A DNA stretch of 64,000 bases from Gemmatimonas sp. (lineage in GTDB: Bacteria > Gemmatimonadota > Gemmatimonadetes > Gemmatimonadales > Gemmatimonadaceae): the NCBI GenBank assembly GCA_011390935.1, contig JAABRL010000001.1, forward strand, positions 141,940 through 205,939, given 5' to 3'. Below are positions 29,736-39,034 of the stretch, piece by piece. The position numbers and the translations under genes were made by a program. Under the pieces are notes generated by a model, which had not been told where the DNA came from, did no database searches, and saw only the letters and a list, made by a program, of their open reading frames with translations. Positions within the stretch are counted from its first letter, which is position 1. Every line of letters starts with the position of its first letter.

Positions 29736-30059
29736 TCAGCGCTCCTCGAGCAGCCGCGCCGCGCTGCCCGAGAGCGCCCCCGCGAACAGCACGGCCACGA
29801 GCAGCAGCACCGGCGTCGGCAACGGAATCGCGGCTCCCGCCGAGGCGGCCAGCCGGCCGAACGCCGGGTGCACCACCTGATACGCCAGCAAGCCAGCCCA
29901 CGCGAGCATGGCGCCCAGCGTCGCTTCGCGCACGACCCCTGCCGAGCCGCGCCGGAGCACCGCGAAGCCCGCGCCGCACAGCGGCACGCTCCACCACCCG
30001 ATGACCCACGTGGCGGCGGCGACCACGCACGCCAGCGCGACGATACGCACGATGCTCAT
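29736..30059 (-). CDS. Small hydrophobic membrane protein, unknown function
   Basis: 107 residues, about four hydrophobic helices: IVRIVALACVVAAATWVIGW, SVPLCGAGFAVL, ATLGAMLAWAGLLAYQVV and PTPVLLLVAVLFAGALSGSAA. The ATG overlaps the stop of the acylase gene by four bases (ATGA), so it is co-translated with it. The ending RLLEER is charged. I recognise no family. It may simply be a partner or neighbour of the acylase. Confidence 0.72.
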   Translation of the reverse strand: MSIVRIVALACVVAAATWVIGWWSVPLCGAGFAVLRRGSAGVVREATLGAMLAWAGLLAYQVVHPAFGRLAASAGAAIPLPTPVLLLVAVLFAGALSGSAARLLEER

Positions 30060-32548
30060 CGCGCCTCCGGTGTGAGCGTAAGCTGGGCGCGTCGCTGGGC
30101 AAACGGCAGTTCCGCCTGCGTGCGCGGCGTGCGCACCGTGTCGAGCAGTCCCTCTCGCCAACTGCGCAAGCGGTCGTCGTAGCGCACGCTCGCCGGGTGG
30201 CCGGACTGTCCGCCGGGATAGGTCGCCAGGGTGCGGACCTCGTCGCCCAACTCCACCACCATGCGCCAACTCGCGCCGTGCGTACCGGCACCGGTGGACG
30301 GATTGAGCGTGCCGTTGCCTCCCTGCATGGCAACCCCGCTGCGTCCGAGCGAGGGAATGCGCAAGAGGTGATTGATGGTGGCCGTGCGGTGGGACGACCA
30401 CACCCACGCGCCGCTGTCGGGCTCGCCGATGCGCGCGACCAGATCATCGTACGCGGCGGCCAGCGCGTCGGCGAGAATGTCGTCGCGCGTCTCGATTGTA
30501 TTTGTGCCGACTTCGTCCCACCACGGGCTCGTGGGACTGTCGAGCAACATCGCGGTCATCATGTCGGTGGGAATGGGGCCAGACGGCGACCCGGGCTCCG
30601 GTGCGTCGCGCAGCTCATCCCACAGGCGACGGGAGAGCTCCGACATCGCCGCCTCGAAGAGCAGCGCGCGTTGATTGTCTCGTGTGTAGCGACGATCCCA
30701 ATCGGCGAGCAGCTGACCACCGCGCACCAGCGACGGCTTCGGCGGGCCGGTGCGCGCGGCCTGCACGAACGCGGGCACGAACGCATCGGCACGGGCGCTG
30801 CGCGGTTCGGTCTGCCACTCGCGCAGGTCGTTCACGGTGGCGAGGTCGGTGCTGCGCATGAGTTCGTTGATGCGAATCGCCCGCCAGGGTCGCTCCCAAT
30901 CGGTCCCCATGTAGCGCGGCTCGACGCGCGGGTCCATCGGCTGCTGATTCGCCGACGCCAGATACCCCTGCGCGGGGGAAAACGATTGTGGGTACTCCGA
31001 CACGGCCCAATCGCCCAGCCAGTCGCTGCGACGTGTCGACCCATCGCGCAGCACGTCGCCGCGCCCGCTGTCGGGACGAATGGGGTAGCGACCGGTGGAC
31101 CGAATGGCGATCACGCCCTGGCGATCGGCGGCGAGCATGTTCTGCGCCGGCGCGAGGAAGTGTGCGGCCAGGCCATCGAGCAGCTGCTTCGCGGATGTCG
31201 CGCGCGCCGCTCGGTCGAAGACTTCGATTTCTCGACCGTCTCCTTCGAGCACGGTCCACCGATGCGAGATCCAGCGGTCGTTGATGCGGCGCAGCGGACC
31301 GCGATGCGTGAACCGCAACGTGTCTTCGACCAGCAGATCGCCGTTGCCATCGAGATAGCGTTCCACTCGGCGTTCAAGCCGCTGCCACTCGCCATCGAGC
31401 CGATACTGCGTGGGGCTGATCGGATCGTCCACCTCTTCGAGGTAGAAGTCCATGACATCGGCGCCCACGTTCGTGAAAGTCCACGCGACATCGCGTGTGA
31501 AGCCGATCACGATGCCGGGCAGACCGGGAATGGTCACCCCGGAGACATCGAGCGAATCGGGCACCACGAGGTGCGCTTCGTACCAGATGGACGGCAGCGT
31601 GAGTTCGAGGTGCGGATCACCAGCGAGCAGCGCATGTCCGGTGGCGGATTTCGATGGCGCAACCGCCCAGTTGTTGCTGCCCACGGCGTCCGGACCGCGT
31701 TCAGGAAGCCCGAGGGCGACTTGCACGTTGGCGTCACCGAGCGCATTGAGGAGGGCGAGCGCCGTGGAGTCCGGCGCGCCGGGTGCCGGCAGCGTGATCG
31801 GATCTCGGCGTGGCGCCTTCTGGCCGTTCGGCTGAATCGGCTCGACGATGGGGGAGTGCGGTGTGAACAGCGCGAGCGCTGCAGCCGACCCGATACGGGC
31901 CGCGGCGCGCAGATGACGCAACTCGTCTTCCGACGAGGAGAGCGTGTAGCCCATGCGATTCATCATGTGCATCACGTCCACCGGACCGATCAGGCGCGGT
32001 TCACGGCCGAGCAGTTTGTACTCCACCGGCATGTCGCGCGCGGCGAGCCCGCGTGTCCATGCATTCACCCCGTCGGTGTAGGCCGCGGCCATGCGCCACG
32101 TGTGTGTGGTGGTATCGGCGCCGAGTACGCGCTGTTCAGCCGCGCGCGGCATGCCCAGCGCGCGGGTGCTCTGGTCGAGCGGCAGCGCGCGCTCGCCAAC
32201 GAGCTCGGTAAGCGTGCCCCCGCCAGCGCGCGTCTGCAGGTCGATCTGAAAGAGCCGATCGCGAGCCACGACGTATCCGAGCGCGCGATACGCGTCGAGC
32301 GTGTTGGTGGCGAAGATGTGCGGAACGCCGCGGTCATCGTAGGTGATGGAGACCTCGCCCTGCAGCCCCGGAATCGTGCCGGCCGCGATCGGGGGCAGCT
32401 CGGCGGTGCGCACGGAGGCCCAGAGGCCATTGGCAGGATCGAGCAGGGGACCGAGGGCCGGCAGCGGCCCGATCGGACGTGCACCGACGTAGCCAGCGAC
32501 ACCGAGCAGGAGCAGGGCGCCGACCGACCCGAGCCGGGAACGGGGCAT
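30056..32548 (-). CDS. Penicillin acylase-family Ntn hydrolase (PvdQ/quorum-lactonase type)
   Basis: 830 residues from ATG 32548, giving an N-terminal hydrophobic segment (GSVGALLLLGVAGYVGA) consistent with export to the periplasm. The precursor would self-cleave before Ser291 in GSNNWAVAPSKSATGHALLAGDPHL, the diagnostic nucleophile region; alpha-subunit features (ITYDDRGVPHIFATNTLDAYRALGYVVARDRLFQIDLQTR) precede it. The beta-chain shows WYEAHLVVPDSLDVSGVTIPGLPGIVIGFTRDVAWTFTN. Members hydrolyse amides such as penicillins, acyl-homoserine lactones or lipopeptides; the substrate here is unknown. A longer TTG-initiated form to 32632 was rejected. Divergent from yraN with about 146 bases between. 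Confidence 0.93.
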   Translation of the reverse strand: MPRSRLGSVGALLLLGVAGYVGARPIGPLPALGPLLDPANGLWASVRTAELPPIAAGTIPGLQGEVSITYDDRGVPHIFATNTLDAYRALGYVVARDRLFQIDLQTRAGGGTLTELVGERALPLDQSTRALGMPRAAEQRVLGADTTTHTWRMAAAYTDGVNAWTRGLAARDMPVEYKLLGREPRLIGPVDVMHMMNRMGYTLSSSEDELRHLRAAARIGSAAALALFTPHSPIVEPIQPNGQKAPRRDPITLPAPGAPDSTALALLNALGDANVQVALGLPERGPDAVGSNNWAVAPSKSATGHALLAGDPHLELTLPSIWYEAHLVVPDSLDVSGVTIPGLPGIVIGFTRDVAWTFTNVGADVMDFYLEEVDDPISPTQYRLDGEWQRLERRVERYLDGNGDLLVEDTLRFTHRGPLRRINDRWISHRWTVLEGDGREIEVFDRAARATSAKQLLDGLAAHFLAPAQNMLAADRQGVIAIRSTGRYPIRPDSGRGDVLRDGSTRRSDWLGDWAVSEYPQSFSPAQGYLASANQQPMDPRVEPRYMGTDWERPWRAIRINELMRSTDLATVNDLREWQTEPRSARADAFVPAFVQAARTGPPKPSLVRGGQLLADWDRRYTRDNQRALLFEAAMSELSRRLWDELRDAPEPGSPSGPIPTDMMTAMLLDSPTSPWWDEVGTNTIETRDDILADALAAAYDDLVARIGEPDSGAWVWSSHRTATINHLLRIPSLGRSGVAMQGGNGTLNPSTGAGTHGASWRMVVELGDEVRTLATYPGGQSGHPASVRYDDRLRSWREGLLDTVRTPRTQAELPFAQRRAQLTLTPEAR

Positions 32549-32682
32549 GGCGTGTTGGGCAGAGAGACAGAGAGCACGCGCACTCGGCGCGAAACGTTGC
32601 GTCAAACTGGAGGTGGGACGCGGTGACGGCAATACGATGATGGCGGCGTGCTTTTGGTGATGGCGCTGTCAGAGGGTCGCGC

Positions 32683-32688
32683 TATGAT
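32683..32688 (+). promoter_or_regulatory. Putative -10 box of a leaderless yraN transcript
   Basis: TATGAT (5 of 6 to consensus) ends six bases before the yraN ATG at 32695, and no Shine-Dalgarno lies between. Transcription would start at or next to the ATG. No convincing -35 box is at the usual distance. Confidence 0.45.
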
Positions 32689-32694
32689 CTGCCC

Positions 32695-33066
32695 ATGTCG
32701 AAAGCGCGGCAGGCGTTGGGGCTGCAGGGAGAGCGCATCGCGGCGCGCTGGTTGCGCCGCGCGGGGTGGTCGGTGCTGGCGCATCGCTTTCGCAGCGGGC
32801 ACCGCGACGTGGATCTGGTCATGCAGCGCGGGAGCGTGATCGCGTTCGTGGAGGTGAAGACGCGTCAGGGGGGCGGGTTCGGGTCGCCGCTCGAGGCGGT
32901 GCACTGGCGCAAGCGGCGCGAGATGAGTCGATCGGCCCATGTCTGGGTGGATCGGCACGGGGTGCCGGGGGCGACCTACCGGTTCGACGTGGTGGGTGTG
33001 CTCGTGGAGAGGGAGCGGGTTCGGGTCCGGCACGTGGAGGACGCGTTCTCGCTGGCGGATGGGTAG
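32695..33066 (+). CDS. yraN: UPF0102 (YraN) family putative endonuclease
   Basis: 123 residues, usual length. YraN family features: ALGLQGERIAARWLRRAGWSVLAHRFRSGHRDVDLVMQRGSVIAFVEVKTRQG, where the D-x-D...EVKxR pattern is the nuclease-like catalytic core, and a closing RFDVVGV. Related to Holliday-junction-resolvase folds; the biological role is not established. It lies upstream of recA, which fits a DNA-metabolism context, but 141 bases separate them. Confidence 0.9.
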   Translation: MSKARQALGLQGERIAARWLRRAGWSVLAHRFRSGHRDVDLVMQRGSVIAFVEVKTRQGGGFGSPLEAVHWRKRREMSRSAHVWVDRHGVPGATYRFDVVGVLVERERVRVRHVEDAFSLADG

Positions 33067-33207
33067 GGTGGTATTGTGGAAAAGTCCGGGGTTGTCCACG
33101 GCGGAGTTCTTTCGTAGTTTGTTCGGGTCTTGGCCGAGTTCGCACGCGGGGTAGATTCCGTTTCAGCCAGGGCGTCGCACCTCACCTTCACCAACACGGG
33201 TGGAAAC

Positions 33208-34260
<1,053 letters not shown>

Positions 34261-34302
34261 GCGAGGCATCGAGCGCGTCATGCGCGATGCCGGAAGGCGA
34301 GG

Positions 34303-34378
34303 GCCGAGGGGTCGCTCGCGGTGTGAAGTGGTGCCCGGATCACCACGGCTCATCGTGAGTAGCCCCTCGGCTCTTTTT
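34303..34378 (+). terminator. Terminator-like hairpin with U-tract between recA and recX
   Basis: GCCGAGGGG (34303-34311) pairs with CCCCTCGGC (34363-34371), followed by TCTTTTT (34372-34378). The 51-base loop holds an inner hairpin GTGGTG (34328-34333) with CACCAC (34341-34346). A further 6-bp hairpin GCCCGG-aact-CCGGGC sits at 34381-34396. The structure overlaps the probable recX start and would limit transcription from recA into recX. Confidence 0.75.
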
Positions 34379-35044
34379 CCGCCCGGAACTCCGGGCGAGT
34401 TGGCCAGTGTGAGCGAGCATCCTCGCAAGCCGGGGCGCTATCGCGTGCGCCTGGCCGACGACCGTAAGTGGCTGGTGGACGCCGACACCATCGGCACGCT
34501 ACCCGCGCTGCGCGCCGGCACAGCACTCGAGGGCCACGTAGTGGCGCAGCTCGAGGCATCCCATCGCTTTGTGGCCGTGCTCGATCGCGCGCTGGGGTCG
34601 CTCGCGCGGGCGCGTCGCACTCGTCGCGAACTTGCGAGACGGCTGCAGGCGCATGAGCCCGATGCCGAGATCGTGGAGCAGGCACTCGCACGCCTCGAAT
34701 CGCTCGGCCTCCTCGATGATGCCGCGGTCGCGCGCGCCGAGGCCGCATCGCGCTTTCAGCGAGGCGAGGGGACCGGTCGCGTACGGCAGTCGCTCATGCG
34801 CAAAGGAGTGGACCGGGCCGCGATCGATGCCGCCGTGCAAGCCGTCGCCGGTGAGGAAGAGATCGATGAGGGCGCACTGTGCCGGTCGGCCGCCGAGAAG
34901 CGGCTGCGTGCGCTTCGCAGCTACGCGCCCGAGGTGCAACGTCGCCGGCTCACCGGCTTCCTGCTGCGCCGCGGGTTCAGCGGCAGCCATGTGTCGGATG
35001 CCGTGCGCGCCGTGTTGCGCGGGGCGCGCAGCAGCGAGGACTAG
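34355..35044 (+). CDS. recX: Regulatory protein RecX
   Basis: 229 residues from GTG 34355; other in-frame starts are ATG 34280 (upstream), TTG 34400 and GTG 34409, the last two downstream of the hairpin. RecX features are three-helix repeats: LARARRTRRELARRLQAHEPDAEIVEQALARLESLGLLDDAAVARAEAASRFQRGEGTGRVRQSLMRKGVDRAAIDAAV and EKRLRALRSYAPEVQRRRLTGFLLRRGFSGSHVSDAVR. It binds inside the RecA filament groove and inhibits its extension. Its place after recA is conserved. The N-terminal ASVSEHPRKPGRYRVRLAD resembles the usual start, favouring an initiation near 34355-34409. Confidence 0.87.
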   Translation: MSSPSALFPPGTPGELASVSEHPRKPGRYRVRLADDRKWLVDADTIGTLPALRAGTALEGHVVAQLEASHRFVAVLDRALGSLARARRTRRELARRLQAHEPDAEIVEQALARLESLGLLDDAAVARAEAASRFQRGEGTGRVRQSLMRKGVDRAAIDAAVQAVAGEEEIDEGALCRSAAEKRLRALRSYAPEVQRRRLTGFLLRRGFSGSHVSDAVRAVLRGARSSED

Positions 35045-35068
35045 CCCCACATTGCCACTCGGCGGGCA

Positions 35069-35074
35069 TATATT
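35069..35074 (+). promoter_or_regulatory. Putative -10 box of a leaderless alaS transcript
   Basis: TATATT (35069-35074) ends eight bases before the alaS ATG at 35083, in the only A/T-rich patch of the 38-base recX-alaS gap. No Shine-Dalgarno precedes the ATG. A start site at or near the ATG would give a leaderless mRNA. TTGCCA at 35052 is too close to serve as a normal -35. Confidence 0.45.
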
Positions 35075-35082
35075 TGCACCCT

Positions 35083-37857
35083 ATGCAATCGTCCGAGATC
35101 CGCTCCCGCTTCCTCGCGTTCTTCGAACGCCACGGCCACGTGATTCGTCCGTCGGCCTCGCTCGTCCCCGGCGACGACCCCACGCTGCTGTTCACCAACG
35201 CCGGCATGGTGCCGTTCAAGAAGGTGTTCCTCGGTCTCGAGGACTCCGGCTTTGGCCGTCGAGCCACCACGTCGCAGAAGTGCGTGCGTGCCGGCGGCAA
35301 GCACAACGATCTCGAGCAGGTGGGGCACACCGCCCGGCATCACACCTTCTTCGAGATGCTCGGCAACTTCTCGTTTGGCGACTACTTCAAGCGCGATGCC
35401 ATTCGGTTCGCGTGGGAGTTCGTGACGCAGGAGTTGGGGCTGCCGGCGGAGCATCTGCGCGTGACGGTGTTCTACGAGGACGATGAAGCGCGGCAGCTGT
35501 GGCGCGAGATCTCGGGCATGCCGGAGCATCGAATCTTCGGACTCGGTCACAAGGACAACTTCTGGCAGATGGCCGACACCGGTCCCTGCGGTCCCTGCTC
35601 CGAGATTTACGTGGACCTCGCAGCGCTGGCGAAGGATTGGGCCGTGCCGCAGGGCGCCGAGGGCGCGTGGACGGACAGCAGTGTCTTCGACTTCTCGCAG
35701 GACGACTTCGTGGAGGGCGCCGAAGCGGGACGCTTTCTCGAGATCTGGAACCTCGTCTTCATGCAGTACGACCGGCAGCCGGATGGCACCCTGGTGCCGC
35801 TGCCGAAGCCGAGCGTGGATACCGGGGCGGGGCTGGAGCGCATTGCGGCGGTGAAGCAGGGCGTGACGAACAACTTTCACACCGATCTCTTCCGGCCGTA
35901 CATCGAGAAGGTCGAGCAGATCGTGGGACTGCCGTATCCCTGGCGTCCCGGCGCAGGTGACGGAACGGCGCGCACGGCTGATGGTCGCGTGGTCGACTCC
36001 GCGTCGTATCGCGTGATTGCGGACCATGCGCGCGCGGTGGCGTTCCTTCTGGCGGACGGCGTCTTCCCGAGCAACGAAGGGCGCGGCTACGTGTTGCGCC
36101 GCATTCTGCGCCGCGCGGTGCGTCACGCGTGGCTGCTGGGGCGCCGCGAGCCCACGCTGGTGCACGTGGTGGAAGCCGTGATCGATGCCATGCGCGACCT
36201 GTACCCCGAGCTGCAGCAGCGTCGCTCGCATCTGCTCGCCACCACGCGAGCCGAAGAGGAGCGATTCTTGGCCACGATCGACGGTGGCATGGCGCGTTTC
36301 GACGAGCTTGCGCCGCTTGGCTCTACGCAGGGATCGCTCGCGATGCGCGGGCAGATCGCGGGTGAGGACGTGTTCCGCCTCTACGACACCTACGGCTTCC
36401 CGGTAGACCTTACGGAGCTGATGGCGCGCGAACGCGGCTATCTCGTGGATATCGCGGGCTTCGAGGCCGCGTTGTCGGCGCAGCGCAAGCAGTCGCAGGA
36501 TGATCGCAAGGCGCGCGGGCTCACGGTCGCGGCCGACGACTTCGCCAATCCCGCCGCGTGGGAGCGGGCCGGGGAGCAGGCACTCGATGGTGCATTCGTG
36601 GGCTATGCAACGACCGAGGTACTCACCGAGGTCACGGCGGTCCGCACCCTCGACGACGGCCGTGTGGCCGTGATGCTGCGCGAGTCGCCGTTCTATGCGG
36701 AGTCGGGTGGCCAGGTCAGCGACCACGGCGAGATCGTGGGCAACGGTTGGCGCGTGGACGTGACCGACGTGAAGAAGGCCGACGGACGCATCGCGGCCAT
36801 CGGGACGGCCACGGGCACGATTGCCTTCGGCTCGGTCTCGGCCACTGTGCCATCCGGGCGACGCAAGGACACCGAGCGCAACCACACGGCCACGCACCTG
36901 CTGCACGCCGTGTTGCGCGAGCAGCTCGGCGAGCATGTGCATCAGGCCGGCTCGCTGGTCGCGCCGGATCGACTGCGCTTCGACTTCACGCACCACGGCC
37001 CGATCGACGCCGCGCAGCTGGCTACGATCGAGCAGCTGGTGAACGAAGGGATCTGGCAGGGTGCTCCGGTCGAGATCACCGAACGCAGCTACGACGACGC
37101 TGTGGCGTCCGGCGCGATGGCGCTGTTCGGGGAGAAGTACGGCGATGTGGTGCGCGTGGTGAACATCGCCGGGCTCAGCATGGAGCTGTGCGGCGGCACG
37201 CACGTGCGGAACACGGCCGAGATCGGGCTCTTCCGGATCGTGAGCGAAGGTGGCGTGGCGGCCGGCGTGCGACGCATCGAGGCGGTGACGGGGCGGCGAG
37301 CCTTCGGTCTGCTCAGCGAACGCGACCGTGCGCTCGTACACGTGGGCCAGAAGCTCAAGGTGAACCTGGGCGGCGGCACGGCGGGGCTCGAGGCGCTCGA
37401 GCGCAAAGTCGATTCGGTGATCGAGGAGCGTCGCTCTCTCGAGAAGCGGCTCGATGAGGCCCAGCGTGGGGGCGGCGCCGGCGGCGGAATCGTGGGCACG
37501 CTGCTCGCCGGCAAGCAGAATGCCGGGGGGCTGGGTCTGGTGTTGTCTCGCGTGGACGCGCCCGACGCGAAGTCGCTGCAGGCCGTGGGCGACGCGATTC
37601 GCGAGGGGCTCGGTTCGGGCGTCGGCGTGCTCGGCGCCGATTTCGGCGATGGTAAGGCGGCGTTGCTGGTGGTCGTGACCGATGACCTGCGCGAGCGCGG
37701 CATTCGGGCCGATGCCCTCGTGCGCGACATCGCCGCGATCGTGGGCGGTCGTGGCGGCGGCAAGCCGCACATGGCACAGGCCGGCCTGCCGGATCCGGCG
37801 CGACTCGACGAGGCGCTCGGCGCTGCGGCCGGCATCGTGGCGGCTGCTGGCGCATGA
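35083..37857 (+). CDS. alaS: Alanine--tRNA ligase
   Basis: 924 residues from ATG 35083 (MQSSEIRSRFLAFFERHGHVIRPSASLVPGDDPTLLFTNAGM, the standard class II start). The aminoacylation core, with NFHTDLFRPYIE and DHARAVAFLLADGVFPSNEGRGYVLRRI, the editing domain with its zinc site (HTATHLLHAVLREQLG and CGGTHVRNTAEIG) and the C-Ala domain with coiled coil (LERKVDSVIEERRSLEKRLDEA) are complete. It charges tRNA-Ala and clears Ser/Gly mischarging. The stop overlaps the next ATG (ATGA). Confidence 0.98.
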   Translation: MQSSEIRSRFLAFFERHGHVIRPSASLVPGDDPTLLFTNAGMVPFKKVFLGLEDSGFGRRATTSQKCVRAGGKHNDLEQVGHTARHHTFFEMLGNFSFGDYFKRDAIRFAWEFVTQELGLPAEHLRVTVFYEDDEARQLWREISGMPEHRIFGLGHKDNFWQMADTGPCGPCSEIYVDLAALAKDWAVPQGAEGAWTDSSVFDFSQDDFVEGAEAGRFLEIWNLVFMQYDRQPDGTLVPLPKPSVDTGAGLERIAAVKQGVTNNFHTDLFRPYIEKVEQIVGLPYPWRPGAGDGTARTADGRVVDSASYRVIADHARAVAFLLADGVFPSNEGRGYVLRRILRRAVRHAWLLGRREPTLVHVVEAVIDAMRDLYPELQQRRSHLLATTRAEEERFLATIDGGMARFDELAPLGSTQGSLAMRGQIAGEDVFRLYDTYGFPVDLTELMARERGYLVDIAGFEAALSAQRKQSQDDRKARGLTVAADDFANPAAWERAGEQALDGAFVGYATTEVLTEVTAVRTLDDGRVAVMLRESPFYAESGGQVSDHGEIVGNGWRVDVTDVKKADGRIAAIGTATGTIAFGSVSATVPSGRRKDTERNHTATHLLHAVLREQLGEHVHQAGSLVAPDRLRFDFTHHGPIDAAQLATIEQLVNEGIWQGAPVEITERSYDDAVASGAMALFGEKYGDVVRVVNIAGLSMELCGGTHVRNTAEIGLFRIVSEGGVAAGVRRIEAVTGRRAFGLLSERDRALVHVGQKLKVNLGGGTAGLEALERKVDSVIEERRSLEKRLDEAQRGGGAGGGIVGTLLAGKQNAGGLGLVLSRVDAPDAKSLQAVGDAIREGLGSGVGVLGADFGDGKAALLVVVTDDLRERGIRADALVRDIAAIVGGRGGGKPHMAQAGLPDPARLDEALGAAAGIVAAAGA

Positions 37858-38186
37858 GCGTGAGCCCCGCGACCGTGTCGGCGTGGTTGGATCAGCTCAC
37901 GCCTCCGCCGCCGCCGGCGCTGCATCACCGGCTGCGCGAGTTGCTGTCGGCGGACGCGCATCGTCCCTATGCCGACGTGCCGGCCGTCTGTCTGGCGGCC
38001 GGTGAAGCACGTCTCGCCACCCTGCTTGCCGAGCGCGCGACCAATCGCGCCTCGGCGCTCGACCTGCTCGCGGTTGATGCCCTCGTGACGTACGCGTTCG
38101 AGGCCGCGGCCGATGCGCCGGATACGATGGAGCGGCTGGCAGCTGACTCGATGATCCGAATCGCGGAGATTCCGGAGGCGTCCTGA
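37854..38186 (+). CDS. Small protein of unknown function between alaS and the phosphatase
   Basis: 110 residues, ATGA overlap with alaS. Predicted mostly helical (LDQLTPPPPPALHHRLRELLSA, ARLATLLAERATNRASALDLLAVDALVTYAFEAAAD), with a Pro run near residue 20, no signal peptide and no family I recognise. The stop shares bases with the CTG start of the next gene, so the three genes appear to be translated in succession. Confidence 0.7.
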   Translation: MSVSPATVSAWLDQLTPPPPPALHHRLRELLSADAHRPYADVPAVCLAAGEARLATLLAERATNRASALDLLAVDALVTYAFEAAADAPDTMERLAADSMIRIAEIPEAS

Positions 38187-38929
38187 TCGACCTGCACACG
38201 CACCTCCTCCCGGGGGTCGATGACGGTTCCCCCTCGCTCGAGGTGAGTGTGCCGATTCTGGAGCGCTTCCGGGACGACGGGGTGACGCTACTGGTGTGCA
38301 CCCCGCACTTGCAGGCGTCGCAGGCTGTAGCCGCACCGATTGCGGCGCACCGCGCGATTCTGGAGACGCTGCGGGCCCACGTGCCCGCGCCGGCGCTGGC
38401 GCTGGGGTGGGAGATCATGCTTGACCAGCCCGGGGTGGATCTCACGCACCCCGACCTCACGCTCGGCGACTCCCGGGCGCTACTGGTGGAGTTCAGCATT
38501 GGCGGTATTCCCCGTGGCGCCCTGAGCGAGCTGAGACGCATTGCGCGTTCTGGTCGCACTCCGATTCTGGCGCACCCGGAGCGGTACTACGGCTGCACCG
38601 TGGAGCTGGTGCGCGAGTTCCGGAAGCTCGGCGTGGTGATTCAGACCGATGTGACGGTGCTGCTCGGGCGCGGCGCGCCGAGTGAGATCGCGCGCGATCT
38701 GCTGGCCGCCGGCCTGGTGGACATTCTCGCGTCGGACAACCATGGGGACCGGCGCTCGCTCGCCGCCGGTCGGGACTGGCTGCTGGAGCAGGGCGCCTCG
38801 GCGGACCAAGTGGCGCTGCTTACGAGCCGCAATGCGGAGCTCGTGCTGGCCGACGAGGACCCCGAGCCGGTACCACCGCTGTCCACTGGTGGGGCGCTGC
38901 AGCGCATCAAACGACTCTTCGGGCGGTAG
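38183..38929 (+). CDS. CpsB/YwqE-type PHP tyrosine-protein phosphatase, CTG start
   Basis: 248 residues if read from CTG 38183. The first ATG/GTG/TTG in frame, GTG 38243, would remove the metal-binding segment IDLHTHLLPGVDDGS that defines this PHP family (compare the usual MIDIHCHILPGVDDGP start). GGAGG at 38174-38178 lies four bases before the CTG, and CTG overlaps the previous stop (CTGA) exactly like an ATGA junction. Other family motifs: VCTPHLQ, GWEIMLDQPGVDL, LVEFSIGGIP, ILAHPERYYGC, LASDNHGDRR. These Mn-dependent phosphatases act on tyrosine kinases of capsule or exopolysaccharide export; no such kinase is in the window. The next 105 bases hold no gene. Confidence 0.85.
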   Translation: MIDLHTHLLPGVDDGSPSLEVSVPILERFRDDGVTLLVCTPHLQASQAVAAPIAAHRAILETLRAHVPAPALALGWEIMLDQPGVDLTHPDLTLGDSRALLVEFSIGGIPRGALSELRRIARSGRTPILAHPERYYGCTVELVREFRKLGVVIQTDVTVLLGRGAPSEIARDLLAAGLVDILASDNHGDRRSLAAGRDWLLEQGASADQVALLTSRNAELVLADEDPEPVPPLSTGGALQRIKRLFGR

Positions 38930-39034
38930 GTCGGTAGCTCCGGCGGAGGACGCGGGCTGCCATATTGCGGGGGTCGTGGTGGCGCGCACTGTGGCGCGCT
39001 GCCAGCGCATCTCCCCCCATCCGAAGCCCGCTGC

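Noticed and set aside
30197-32626. Plus-strand open frame of about 809 codons across the acylase gene
   Set aside because: Antisense shadow; the minus strand carries the Ntn nucleophile motif GSNNW.
32549-32632. Longer TTG-initiated N-terminus for the acylase
   Set aside because: The extension is charged with no family match, whereas ATG 32548 gives an export-type hydrophobic start.
33067-33207. SOS/LexA operator upstream of recA
   Set aside because: Only loose partial repeats (gttc direct repeats, gtgga/tccac) were seen; no consensus LexA box could be supported.
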